Notes: generated by a model not told the origin, from the letters alone. 64,000 bases of DNA from Hydractinia symbiolongicarpus (GCF_029227915.1 NC_079878.1:17422001-17486000), one strand, 5' to 3'. Positions 10,141 to 20,542 are shown, counted from the stretch's first letter. Made by a program: numbers and translations.

Positions 10141-10172
10141 TTTTTAATACTACCCACGGGTAGTATTAAAAA
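10141..10172. terminator. Perfect 15-bp hairpin between convergent genes
   Basis: TTTTTAATACTACCC (10141-10155), a 2-nt gap, GGGTAGTATTAAAAA (10158-10172). It sits 36 bp after the integrase stop (10105) and 9 bp beyond the stop of the leftward gene (10181). It has the same position type as the hairpin at 3766-3798. The T-rich and A-rich outer ends give it terminator-like form in both directions. Confidence 0.7.
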
Positions 10173-10180
10173 GCGTCCGC

Positions 10181-10510
10181 CTACGACATATCGATGTCAA
10201 ACATACCTTCGAATAGCTCCCGCGTATCATCGTCGGACAATGTGAAATGGATGAGGTAACAATTATCGGTACCAAGAATCATCTCTGAATCGACACCAAG
10301 CATGTACAGCATTGAGATCATCACATTCAGGTTTTTTCACGGTCATCTCGGGATACAGCACCCTTAAGGTGCTTATTCTTGCACCGAGTTGTCTACGTTG
10401 GCATCGGATCCTATAATGCCTATGCATACCCTTTTTTCCATGTTCGTGGGGATCGCTTTTTTCGGCTACACATAGTACCGTATCATATTGATATCGACGC
10501 GGGACATGAA
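10181..10510 (-). pseudogene. 5'-truncated Polinton-block gene cut by the LINE
   Basis: Reading leftward, coding begins at the LINE junction near 10510 with LHVPRRYQYDTVLCVAEKS, continues with many basic residues (HRHYRIRCQRRQLGARIS), shifts frame at a T6 run (10332-10337) and ends with DDTRELFEGMFDIDM and TAG at 10181-10183. About 110 codons remain. The family is not recognised. Composition matches the rest of the Polinton block, and the front of the gene does not reappear beyond the LINE, so it was probably deleted. It is convergent with the integrase. Confidence 0.5.
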
Positions 10511-10521
10511 GACGATACTTT

Positions 10522-10845
10522 TTAGTTTGTCATTATTAAGTATAAGTCCGTTATGTTCTGACCATGAGCATAATGTGATTGCGTTGCAGCCTTAGAACCT
10601 GAAATTGGAGTCGATTTATATAAGGTGGTATCATCTGCATATTGGATTGAGCCAGCTTGAATACATGATGGTAGATTTGACACATAGATGTTGAACAAAA
10701 CAGGTCCCATGATACTTCCTTGGGGAACTCCAAAGTGTACTGGGAGACTTGGCGATTTTCGATCATCAACTTGTACATACTGCTTAGTGAGGTAGCTCAT
10801 AAAGATTTTAATTTTTATTTTTAAAGAGTCTAAAATCTTTCTCAT
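10522..10845 (-). pseudogene. LINE reverse transcriptase fragment
   Basis: A 107-residue frame containing the RT signature GVPQGSIMGPVLFNIYVSNL (motif 4) and the catalytic box QYADDTTLY. These give the palm of a non-LTR reverse transcriptase, which copies the element RNA at the nicked target. The frame ends shortly after the YADD box, where the Polinton gene resumes, so thumb and C-terminal regions are absent. Upstream finger motifs are decayed within 10850-11240. It cannot be functional as it stands. Confidence 0.85.
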
Positions 10846-11504
10846 TTACCGGATGGTCTATCTTAGGGACAGAACATACTCTTTTTCGATTGATGAATTT
10901 ATTATGTGTAGAATTGCTGATGTTATTTCTTCGACAACCGGCTTAATAAACTTGTCTGGCACATTGCCAAAACCACTTGAACAATCATTTCTTAATTCTG
11001 ATATAATTTTTTTAACTTCATTAAGCGTGGCATGTCTTATTGTGAAAGCGTTGTTATTGTTCTTTTCTGGTAGCGTGGATGTTAATTGTGTCTGGTCAAA
11101 GGCAGTGTCATCTTTGTTCGTAAGCTTCGATGCTAATTCAACAAAGTAACGGTTTAGATTTTCAGGATCATGTTTTATGCGTTTTTTTTTGAGGGTTAAG
11201 AATTTGTTGAACCGTTTTCCATACTTCCTTACAATTTTTTGAACTAAGGGCTTTTCGTAAAAAGGTTGCTTTTTTTTGATTGGATTGTTTTATTGTATGA
11301 ATTTCTTGCAGTTTGATGCACTTTGCGCGAGCTTTCATTAGAGTGGTTCAGCTTACGTGATGTGGTTCGTAGAATTTTTAGTTTGTTTTTCGCAACGGTG
11401 ATCTCTGGATCCTTCATCCATGGTGCTGGAGGATGTGTAAACTTCATTCTTTTCGTCGGAGCGTGCTTTTAAATCGTTCTTTTTTGATGTTTATAAAAAC
11501 GGAC

Positions 11505-12107
11505 GGAGTATCGTGGTCGGAAATCTCGTCAGTGTTAATTACGTCACGATGGATAATTTTGTTGGTATTGCTGCTGATGTGATCAATTGTTGATTTTTGT
11601 TTTCTTGCTGGTATTGACACGTGTTAGTGTAAGGAGAATGTTTGTAATATGTCCCGTTACCGTTTGGTAGATTTTCTACTTTCTGCGAGCGAATCGATGT
11701 TAAAGTCGCCTGTCAGAATAAAGACACTTTGCCACTTTGTATATACCTCTGCTATCAAATTTTTTTAACCATTCTAGTTTTTCCTTTTCGTTGGAGCTGA
11801 GTTAATAGGCCACACAGATAGAAACAGGGGAGTTCTTATTTTTTCCCCGTACTTCTACGAATAATAATTCAAGTGAGTCATGATCCTTGTTGAAATCGTT
11901 TCTGACTTTGAAACTTAGAGTTTCTTTGAGATAAAACCCTCCTCCTCCAACTTTCTTCCCTATGCGGGTTTTAAATACAGTGTTGTAACCTGGTAATTTA
12001 ACATAATTTTGTTGGAGCGTGTCGTCTCTAAGACAAGTTTCGATTACAGCTACAATATCAAATTTATATTCATTTACCATGATAGAGAATGCGTTGAAAG
12101 TAGACAT
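11505..12107 (-). pseudogene. LINE AP-type endonuclease, frameshifted
   Basis: The frame 12107-11802 gives FDIVAVIETCLRDD, where the Glu is the metal-binding residue of exonuclease-endonuclease-phosphatase folds, and then GGGGFYLK. Continuing leftward with frame changes, GDFNIDSLAES appears near 11690-11705, and SDHDTPSVFI, the catalytic SDH box, near 11505-11540. These three motifs in order identify the APE endonuclease that nicks the target for LINE insertion. Frame changes fall near 11770-11800, in a T-rich run. Confidence 0.8.
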
Positions 12108-12364
12108 GAGTGACTGAGCGTTAAGATGGGCGATTGAAGTGTATTAGGAGTTTTCTTAAATTTTTTCTACATTTTTGCTTTTTATAGGAGTAGGTTTGAC
12201 AACTTCGTCAGATGTTGATGTATCGAGATGTCTTGAGTTGTGAAAGGGTAAAAGTGTAATGGTGCAATCACTCAATGTCCAATTTTCAACCGTTTTTACA
12301 GTTTGTTCTGATTTTGAAAGGTTCAAACAAGTGGCATCAGTATATCTATAACAATGGGTACAAA

Positions 12365-12437
12365 TTTTATGTACTGATGATGGCGTAAGCCGAAAAGCTT
12401 TTACATTTTATTTTTAATAAAATATATATATTAAAAT
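12365..12437 (+). mobile_element. 73-bp retroposed insert with 14-bp target duplication inside the LINE
   Basis: ACAATGGGTACAAA occurs at 12351-12364 and again at 12438-12451, flanking 73 bp that interrupt the LINE zinc-finger coding. The insert contains a small hairpin (GATGATGGCGTAAGCCGAAA) and ends in an A/T-rich tail. That hairpin form is like the 3' ends of Penelope-like elements, so this may be an extremely short 5'-truncated copy. The duplication is unambiguous; the family assignment is inference. Confidence 0.6.
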
Positions 12438-12532
12438 ACAATGGGTACAAAGTAATCGCTTTCTACTTGTACCAACTCCTTTCTCGCATACTGTACATTT
12501 CGATGGTACGTTACGATTTCTAGGTGCAGTAA

Positions 12533-12796
12533 CTACAGGTCTGTTAAGTTGGCTTGAAGGTGTAAGCCAGGCCCTGGATTTTTTTCAATATCGCCAGCCT
12601 TGAAAATGATGTTAAAGGTTGCACTTGTATTATGATAATACAATACACGGCTCTTAGATCTTTTTATTTTACCTTTGACTTCTGTTGTCGACGCTTTATT
12701 TATTTCAATTTTACCGATCCCTTGATGATCGTATGTCGTTATAATAAATAACAATAACACTGTCGATAACAAAAAATTATTTTTAAACAGGAACAT
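12533..12796 (-). CDS. LINE leader peptide with 2A-like ribosome-skipping motif
   Basis: An 87-residue frame starting MFLFKNNFLLSTVLLLFIIT, a signal-peptide-like hydrophobic N-terminus (residues 8-21), with a basic middle and GDIEKNPGP at residues 68-76 (12595-12569). That is a full match to the 2A consensus D-(V/I)-E-x-N-P-G-P, at which the ribosome skips one peptide bond so that the leader is released from the downstream protein. 2A-like motifs at LINE N-termini are documented for CR1-type elements of sea urchin, cnidarians and others, and some have been proposed to act also as signal sequences. Downstream the frame leads into the zinc-finger-like segment after a break at 12533. Whether it still works is unknown. 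Confidence 0.75.
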   Translation of the reverse strand: MFLFKNNFLLSTVLLLFIITTYDHQGIGKIEINKASTTEVKGKIKRSKSRVLYYHNTSATFNIIFKAGDIEKNPGPGLHLQANLTDL

Positions 12797-12829
12797 TTTT
12801 CTGCGACCGGTTTCTATCAGGACTCTTGT

Positions 12830-14030
12830 AAAAACGACGTGTGTGTATTATAAAAACCAAACAAATTTCACGAGTTTTATGTAGTAACAGATTACTGCAA
12901 AACAATACCAAAACCAATAACAAAACAATACCAAGGCATAACAGCAGTACTATTATAAAGTATTAATACCAAAAACAATGCAGATGACAAATAAATTACT
13001 TAATTTAACAAAATTATTCTCCACTTCGACATACGTCTGCTCACGGCAAAATATTAATTATTAATCTGGACACCTGGACAAGAAATTTTAATTTTATGCA
13101 AAATGTATTTTTAGGTCTCGTAAAAGCAACTTTAGGTAGTTAGTAAGCGCATAAGCCCTGGAAACTAGGTGCCCTTTTATTTACCATATTTTGTTGACTA
13201 AGGTCATAAAGTGTTGTGTATTAAAATCAACACTTTGAGGACGTCGCTGCTGCCTCATCAGGATTACTGGATGTTCCTATTCTTAGTATCTACGTATACA
13301 GTCCCGCGTTTCTATAAGTAGATTATTTTTTTAAGTGTGTTCTTGTCATAACTCCTCTTTCCGTTTATGTTTATACATGTTTATACTACACGGAACAAAA
13401 AAAAAGACAGTACGTCTGAAAGCGGAACTGCTATTGTTACAATAACAACGGCCGCCTTTGTTTTAAAAAAATCTTTTTGTTTTAGAAACAAAATAAAAGA
13501 AAGAAAAATTAAAATCGCAGAAAAGTAAGTTAAAAATAAAAGGTAATTTTGAAAAAAAAAAGAGCTAAGTCAACCTACTACTTATACAAATATAAGACTG
13601 GGTAATAGATCTTTCCCGAATTTCCTAATTATGCCAAACTCAATTAAAGAGGTCGATCTTAAAAATGATTTTTATCTCTATGTTACTTAGCAAAAGGTAG
13701 AACAAATTACCTAATTTCGTAAATTTGTCTGTTTGTTAAGTGCAACAACTGCGAGCTGAAAGTTACTTTCAAACCCTTCATATAGCCGAGCTTTCCAAGA
13801 ATAGCCTCGTTTTCAAAATAATTATTTTTTTCAAATCCAAATAAAATCTAACCAGAATATTATATTGCTCTAAAAACTTCAGTTTTGTCATGATAATCTG
13901 ATATTCTATCTGAATATCCTTATTTAAAGAGCACAGAACCATTATAAAATTTTGGATGACGTCATAATTATTATAATTTATGAAATTGGGGAAAGGTGTA
14001 TTAGCCATTTTAAAAGCATGTAAAAAGTCT
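12830..14030. other. AT-rich noncoding stretch
   Basis: No gene is supported. At 13195-13270 (leftward) a hairpin-plus-tail (CCTGATGAGGCAGCAGCG, then GACGTCCTCAAAGTG) resembles the tail at 15520-15560 and may be the 3' end of an old Penelope-like copy. Confidence 0.45.
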
Positions 14031-14361
14031 TTTTAAGGCCGTTTCACATTACAGAAATATATTGAATCCAATATATTGGAAATTATTGATAACTATTGAA
14101 AAATATTGCCTCAATTAATTGACATAATGTGAAACCAACTTTTGAGACACGTTCGAAAAAACATTACGCAATCGCTTTCAATACTTGTCAAGACTTTTTA
14201 ATTCAAACACGGTTTGAATTAAAAAATATTGCAAGGGAAATTCTTTTGTTGTGAGAAGACTCAATTGTTCTCCGAACAATAGAAAAATCGAATCAGCAAA
14301 GTATTCGAAATTTGTCTGTCTGAAATAAACAGTAAATGAAACATACGATCGAAGATAAAAG

Positions 14362-14637
14362 ATGGAGCAAAATAACATTTATTATTTTGAAAGTCAGCCA
14401 CACGATTTTGCTACGAATGATCAAATACTATTTCCTCAAGCTACGACGCAACAGCAACATGCCGCACATGTCTTCACTCAGAGCTCACCAAAACCAACCT
14501 CGTCAATCTTGAGCCAAAACACACAAATATTCGGTCAGAGCGTGCCACAGCAACTTCAACCTTCACTCAGCCCCGTATTTCAAAATCCAGAAGATGAAAC
14601 TTCTGCGAAACCTCAGAAGCGAGGAAGAAAAGGTTGA
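14362..14637 (+). pseudogene. N-terminal part of a Harbinger accessory-type protein
   Basis: A 91-residue frame starting MEQNNIYYFESQPHDF. It is rich in Gln, Pro, Ser and Thr and ends in KPQKRGRKG, an AT-hook-like basic patch. Harbinger elements commonly carry a second, Myb/SANT-type DNA-binding protein divergent from the transposase; position and composition fit the disordered N-terminus of such a protein, but no Myb domain remains. The frame ends just where internal sequence seems to have been deleted. Identification is tentative. Confidence 0.4.
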
Positions 14638-14830
14638 AATACCAACAGAATAGTGATGATGTAAGCTAGTAAAATTCTCCCCAGTAGCGAGAAAGCGCAA
14701 AGTTATTGTCAGCTTCAACTCCGGCTCCAAAGGTTTCCGTAAATGCGTTGTCTTCTTCGTTAATTTACTTCTGACTTTCTCAAGTAAAAGCTAAACAAAA
14801 GGATTGTTTTAGATCAAACTCAGAATTATT

Positions 14831-15085
14831 TCACATGAATATCAAGTTAAAAATTATATTCACCTCATATATGTCTGGGCTCATTCGCAGGTATTTGCGG
14901 AAACTCTCATCGTCATACAAACGTAGTTCTTGCACTAAGTTATCGTAAACACCGATCGATTTTCGTCTTTTCATCCACTCCTTCACCCAAATTCTACGCG
15001 TAACCTTAGGTTTGGAAAAGTTTGTCGGAAGTAAAGTTGTAGCAATAATAATCGCAGCAACCGCTTTTCTCTGTTCCTCAGACAT
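14831..15085 (-). pseudogene. Harbinger transposase N-terminal fragment
   Basis: An 84-residue frame containing RRIWVKEWMKRRKSIGVYDN then LVQELRLYDDESFRKYLRMS. This is the pattern at the start of PIF/Harbinger transposases, before the DDE domain: a WVKEW block, a YDNLVQEL block, an FRKYLRM block. The catalytic domain is absent, the frame running into AT-rich sequence after the first ~75 residues. Together with the TTA duplication it fixes the superfamily. Confidence 0.75.
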
Positions 15086-15263
15086 TTTGAATTACAACAA
15101 AATTTAAATGGACATTTAAAGAGACATTTAAAGAGACAATTTGCAATAATTCGAAATATTTTCCAATATAATGAATTCAATAATTTTCAATTGATATCAT
15201 TATTCATAAATATATTGCTGTCAATATTTTTCTATATATTGCTGTAATGTGAAACGGCCTTTA

Positions 15264-17530
15264 GGTTCACAGCTACATGTATACAAAATTTAACTTTTCT
15301 GCTCGAATTTTAGAGTTTTGTTAATTTCAAACCTTTTCTAGTTTTGTGTTCACATTTTCATATTCTAATAATAACAAGAAAACCGTCCGGTTTGATCACA
15401 CATTCGTATTGTACACATACTTTATACTTAAATATTGTATTGATTATGTTTATATCTTGTATCTATGGCAACGTTCTTGTTTATATAGACCTGTTGTATA
15501 ATTTTTATTTTACTTGAAAATGGGTGTATGACACTCGAAACGTCGTAAAATGTTGTTTTAATTTGTACACATACACATGGTGTCCAAGTTTTAACATAAA
15601 ATATTGTCAATCGAATTTCTAATGTCTCATGTAAAAACAACAAGAACTGAAGCGGTTTGAACACTCACACAACACTATGATGGTAAATAATTTAAATGTA
15701 TTTATTAAAATATAAAATATACAATAATAAAATTTGGTATAAAATATTAAGGCACAAACTTAGAGAAAGAGATGAAAATAAATTGAATCATATTAAAAGT
15801 TGTGACTATTTTTCGATAACTGAGATATGGCTGGAGAGCACACAACACGAGTCAATTTCGAACATTATAACATTGTCAACATACAGTAAATCAAAACAAT
15901 CATTTCAAGACAATGAACACCCTCATTTGATGCGAGATTTCTCGAAATTCGAATAGAATAAATTCTACTGGTTTCATTATTTTGGGTACACTATATAAAG
16001 CTACACGATAATAAGAAAACAACAAAAAAACGCTGCTATACGCAAAAAAACAATGCATAAACAAAAACTTTTGGTTAATATAGCGCGTTATTGACATTTG
16101 TTGTTCCTTTCGTTGCGTTCTCACCCACACAAGGTGTGAGTGAAAAGCAACAAGAAACCGGAGCGGTTTGAACACTCACACAAATCACATATAGCAGTTT
16201 TAGGCTATGTGATATAAACTGAATAGCATGCATTGCTTTTGTTTGACTCCATTTCGAACATAGCCTACTGATAGACCCGGACTTTACTGCGTTCCTCTGG
16301 GTCTATTATGTCTTGTTAAATTTTCTGTACAGAATTCTCAAGTTGTTGAGAATCGAGAATCGGGTAGAAAAACTGCAATATAATAGAAGCAGTCAATCGG
16401 TGAATGTGGTCAGTAAATGACGGCAGAAAAATGTTTTGTCTTCTAGCGTTCGGATTTCTCAACATTGGTTGTGGTTAGCATCAATTTTTTGTAAATCTTT
16501 TGTATTGTTGTTTGCAACATGCTTCAAGCTCAGATGTTCAAAAACAACAGCTGTCGTTCTGTATTAGGGTGTGAAAATATTTAGGTGGAGTGTGTGAAAA
16601 AATGTGCGCTCACTTCGAAAGTTATAATGCAAGGTGGATGATGACGTTGGTCGTTCGATATAGAGATATCATTCAACTTTGTCCCCAGTACCCATAATTT
16701 TTACACACTGTAACCAATCAGAATGTTTCAATTTTCCACCCTCGCGATATATACTGGTTTCCACAAAGCATACTCCACTTGAACAATATTCTATTCATAG
16801 GGGTATTTGTTTTTCCCGGCCATATGAACTGATCACAAATAACATGAAAAAGAAAGCAGTAGTGGGAGATATGGACCTTCAGATCAAAAAAAAATTTGTT
16901 CATTGATAACTTTAAAATTTTTTCCCAATTTGGACATTTTCTGTCGTGATCCCCGCCCACTTATCTGAAGGTTTATTATCGTTTGTCAGAGAACTACCAA
17001 TCTCGTTCTCATGACTTCTTACCTGAAGGAAGTAGGCTTTTTTTGTCAACACGTCCTGGGATCGAGGTTGAGTGAACTATGTAATAAAAAATACATGAAA
17101 AAACAAACAAACAAAAAAATGCCGAATAATCAACTTAAAATCTACTGTTGTACAACCACAAGACACTCAATGTTTCAAACTCCCAAATATAGTGACAAAG
17201 AGGATTGAATCCACGGGCTTAAAACTAGAATTCAACATTGTGCTCAAAAATTTGTTTGAGTTTGGCTCAACCAGCGCAGCTTACAAAACAACCGATTTAA
17301 AAAATATTTCCGCAAACTAGTCTGGTAAACAAATCAGAGGGTGAATCTAAAAGTCTAAAAGCTACCTATTTTCGTCCTTGTGCTCAGCTGATTTGAAATC
17401 AACGAAATATTTGAGTACCAATGTGTTAAGCCTCTGATTCACACTTATGAAGCAATTTTCAGGAAAAAATTACCCTGGGTTCAAGGTTGTTTTCAATGTA
17501 GTAAATTCGACTCTTATTACCAAATGTTCT
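15264..17530. other. AT-rich noncoding stretch with short dispersed repeats
   Basis: No gene is supported. Positions 15470-15610 contain a Penelope-like tail (GAAAATGGGTGTATGACACT then CGAAACGTCG). A ~45-bp direct repeat centred on GCGGTTTGAACACTCACACA occurs at 15620-15670 and 16140-16185. The remaining short frames have no coding character. Confidence 0.45.
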
Positions 17531-17534
17531 CTTA

Positions 17535-17950
17535 AGGGTCTGTTTATATGGAGGCGGGATGGCTCGGTAAATAAGCTGACTCACTTGCCGGGCTGGTTTT
17601 TAAATTGTGGTGAAAAAACCTGTCTCGGTAAGCGGGCTCTGATAATCTTAGAACAATAAAAATATTAAACAATACAGAAACTATAACTGAAATATTAATA
17701 ACAGAAGAAATTGATTACGTAGGCATGAAATTTCTGGCCCAGCAAGTGAGCTGAATGAAGTGTTTATATGAGAAAAAGTTCATCTCGCTTACAGGGGGGG
17801 AGGAGGTTCGGTTGTGAGAAATGAGATCCCGCCTACCGAGCCAGCCTGGTTGAACATAAACAAATGAAATAAAGTATAAGGAAAATAGGGAAAGAGTGAG
17901 ATCTCGGTAAGCGAGCCAACCCGCCAAACGGGCTCATATAAACAGCCCCT
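17535..17950. mobile_element. 416-bp MITE with TA duplication
   Basis: Terminal inverted repeats AGGGTCTGTTTATATGGAG and, from the right, AGGGGCTGTTTATATGAG; TA flanks both ends (17533-17534 and 17951-17952). Subterminal GCTCGGTAA/CTCGGTAAGCG motifs are repeated. No coding capacity. The TA duplication suggests a Tc1/mariner-type mobiliser. Confidence 0.7.
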
Positions 17951-18020
17951 TACCGTGACAAAATTTTCAGAAAAAAATAATCAACAAGATTTTTTTTTGT
18001 GCATGACCTGCATACTATTT

Positions 18021-18956
18021 TTGAATTTCCGCGCCCGAAGGCGTAGGAAATTCTTTAAAACCGTCGTTTTTTTCTTTTGGAGCATTTTTTGAGAAAAAAT
18101 CGACCCTGGGATTACATGTTCCTCCGTCACAGATGTAAACTTCGCACCCAAGCTCCCCAACTACTGGGAACTCATCTAAATGATGTTTAAGGACAAAATT
18201 AGTATTTGTTTTCAACAAAATTTGGCACAGTTAACAAAAAAGTATGCTGAACATAATGGTGACATAATAATTTTGATTTTTTGCCACCTTAAATGTCATT
18301 TTAGGACAAAATTGGTCCAAAAATTAAAACTACTTCATTTTCAACAAAAATTGGCAAAGTTAACAAAAAAAGTATGGTGAACATAATGGTGACATCGAAA
18401 TTTTGATTTTTGTCACCTAAATGCCATTTTAGGCCAAAATTGATCCAAAAATTAAAACCGTTTTATTTTCGGCTAAATCTGGCACAGTTAACAAATAAAG
18501 TATGCTGAAAATGATGATGGTGCAAAAGTTTGATTTTTGTCACCTAAATGTCATTTTAGGCCAAAATTTAACCAAAAATTAAAACTGCTTTATTTTCGAC
18601 AAAAATTTGCACAGTTAATAAAAAAAGTATGCTGAAAATGATGGTCACAGCAAAATTTTGATTTTTTGTCAACTAAATGCCGTTTAAGACCATAAACGTT
18701 TCAATCGCAAGACTTACCATGAATGTTAGGCTGTATTTTTTGTTAGCAATTTATTTTAAAATGTGAGTTTATTATGACACGTTTCGTTTTGTTTGCGTTT
18801 GTTGTAAGATATAATGTCACTTGTGTGCTTTATCTTCAGAGGTTCATGCACCAAACCTCCTCAAATGTTTAGCACAATAACACAACGAATTAGCTGGTTT
18901 TCATAAATATTTTGGTAGCGAGCGGAAATTCTTAGAGCCCCCAGGGCTTCTTGTTT
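18021..18956. repeat. Right ~0.94 kb terminal inverted repeat of the composite element
   Basis: Reverse complement of 81-1127. It contains four ~125-bp units (~18230-18670) rather than five, the inner hairpin (around 18023-18053), and ends at 18956 with CTTCTTGTTT. See the left arm for interpretation. Confidence 0.85.
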
Positions 18957-18959
18957 AAA

Positions 18960-19141
18960 CATAAAATGGTAGCTTGGAAATAATATACTGAAGTAAAATG
19001 GTAGCTTGCAAATAATATAAAGTTAATAAAAGAGAAATACAAATACACGAACGATCAAAATTTGAAATTTGGTATGACCAGATTTGACACTGTTCTATGA
19101 AGTCGCTACGCACTATTTTTTAATAGAACATACAATGGTAG
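18960..19141. other. Short repeats and a fragment related to the RPA-like gene
   Basis: Two copies of AAATGGTAGCTTG(G/C)AAATAATAT lie at ~18964 and ~18995, and a third diverged one follows the transposon at ~20541. Positions 19050-19140 align with 21094-21176 inside the RPA-like gene (shared ACACGAACGAT, TTTGACACT, CTATGAAGTC), so a partial copy of that gene lies here, cut by the transposon at 19142. Confidence 0.5.
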
Positions 19142-20542
19142 TGTTCTGCCCAATCTTGGAACGCACCCCGTCTTAAGACTGGCCAGGCCAATCCTCTGAC
19201 AGTGACAAATGGGTGACCAGTCTTAAGACTGGACTGCCCAATTTATGGACGTACATGCCCAATCTTAGAACAATTGTGGAAGACAAACAGAACAATAAAT
19301 TTTAGAATTTACCTCTTAATAGGAACTTTAAATTGAAACTTTTCTTGGAAAATCAAAAGGCTGACAATTTATATATACCATGTATTTTATGTATAAAAAA
19401 TTAAAACTACTCAACCATATTAGCATAGTCTAATAAGGTTTTTCTTCTATAGACTATGATATTAGCTAGCTGGCTACAGCTCGCTAGCTAGTTAAACATC
19501 TCATCCGATGAAATTAACAGCTAGCTAACTAATAATATGGTTGAATACAATTTTTCTGATTCTTCATAAATATAAACATTTTATTTTTAAAATTTAGCCA
19601 CTACTACAAGCTGTATATAAATGCTAAATGTATAACACGTGCTCTACCAGCTACCTAGCTAGCTATGATTTTCACTCTACTGTGTCCAAAATTTGGCCAG
19701 GTCAATTCAACAGTACCCAAAATATGTTTTAATGTGCCTGAGAATGTTCGTTGGGACTTGCAGCTTGCCCCGGTTAAGAACAGGGCAGAAAATACATAAT
19801 CAGGGCAACATAATCAGGCCGGGCCAGTTTATATACGACAGTCTAATATTATTTCTCACTTATTATAGAACGAACATAATCGGGAAAGGCCGGCTTATGT
19901 ATGACAGTTAAATATTATTCGAGACTTATAAAACAAATACAATCGGGGCTGACTGCTTTATATCATTCGTCATCACTTCTGACAAGCAAATAGCCCTGGT
20001 GGCAAAGTTGTTGTTGTTCTTAAATGAAACGAAATTTTGGGATTCGCCAAAATAATTTCTGCAAAAAGAATAATTTAGGTTCCGTGAAATTTAGTTACTT
20101 TAAAGTATATAGTTGAAATGTATTTACAAGAGTAGTTTATACTAAGAATTACGTCCACACTTTTTTCTTTCACCATGTCTAGTTTTTAGGGGTGTGCTAT
20201 CTTCCAGAGAATGTTTAATTTACAAAGTTTGAAGAAAATCCCAGCCATTTATATTAGCGTTCATAATCAAGCGGGTTATGAACGCTGATAACCAGGGGGA
20301 AAAAACATATTCGGACCATGCATACATAATCCGGCTGTCCCGGTTGTGAACAGGCCGTTTTCGCAATCTGGGCAGAACATACATCCCTTCTTTAAAATCT
20401 AAAAAGCGCCAAGTATGGGCCTAACATGGTCTTTTGCCCAATCTTGTGACACCCTGCCCAGTCTTTAAACTGGCCGGCCAGTCTTAAGACTGGGCAATTT
20501 TATGTCTAAAGATTGGGCAGCGTCCTAAGATTGGGCAGAACA
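19142..20542. mobile_element. Non-autonomous DNA transposon with GTAG duplication
   Basis: The ends are inverted repeats TGTTCTGCCCAATCTT and its complement, flanked on both sides by GTAG (19138-19141 and 20543-20546). Subterminal copies of the palindrome CAGTCTTAAGACTG are present near both ends. The interior is AT-rich with further inverted motifs (ACATAATC, CCGGTT) and many AGCTAGCT palindromes near 19450-19670. No transposase is present. A 4-bp duplication fits Chapaev/CMC-like mobilisation, but this is tentative. Confidence 0.65.

Larger units (their letters stand above)
10515..12800 (-). mobile_element. CR1-like non-LTR retrotransposon (LINE), broken
   Basis: Read leftward: a short leader protein with a 2A-like motif, a Cys-rich zinc-finger-like segment (CTVCEKGV, CTHC; ~12505-12340), an AP-type endonuclease (12107-11505), a basic linker (~11447-11244) and reverse-transcriptase pieces (10845-10522). 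The order matches CR1/L2-type LINEs. It is riddled with frame breaks. The RT stops soon after the YADD box, so the element is cut at its 3' side and directly abuts a Polinton gene. Losing the 3' side is unusual, since LINEs are normally 5'-truncated, and implies a later deletion. No target duplication found. Confidence 0.8.
14036..15260. mobile_element. PIF/Harbinger DNA transposon derivative, TTA target duplication
   Basis: The ends are inverted repeats AGGCCGTTTCACATTACAG (14036 on) and its complement ending at 15260, with TTA on both sides (14033-14035 and 15261-15263), the TWA duplication typical of PIF/Harbinger. The terminal ~60 bp are AT-rich, with repeated AATATATTG-like motifs on both sides. 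Inside, one frame on each strand matches what such elements carry (a transposase N-terminus and a second short protein), but most of the transposase is missing, so the 1225-bp copy is non-autonomous. Confidence 0.85.

Noticed and set aside
10853-11149. 98-residue rightward frame
   Set aside because: It is a shadow of the leftward LINE coding sequence (RT upstream region).
15428-16175. Two leftward frames starting MFKPL
   Set aside because: Their similarity comes from a 45-bp repeated DNA segment; the rest is unrelated and AT-rich without coding character.
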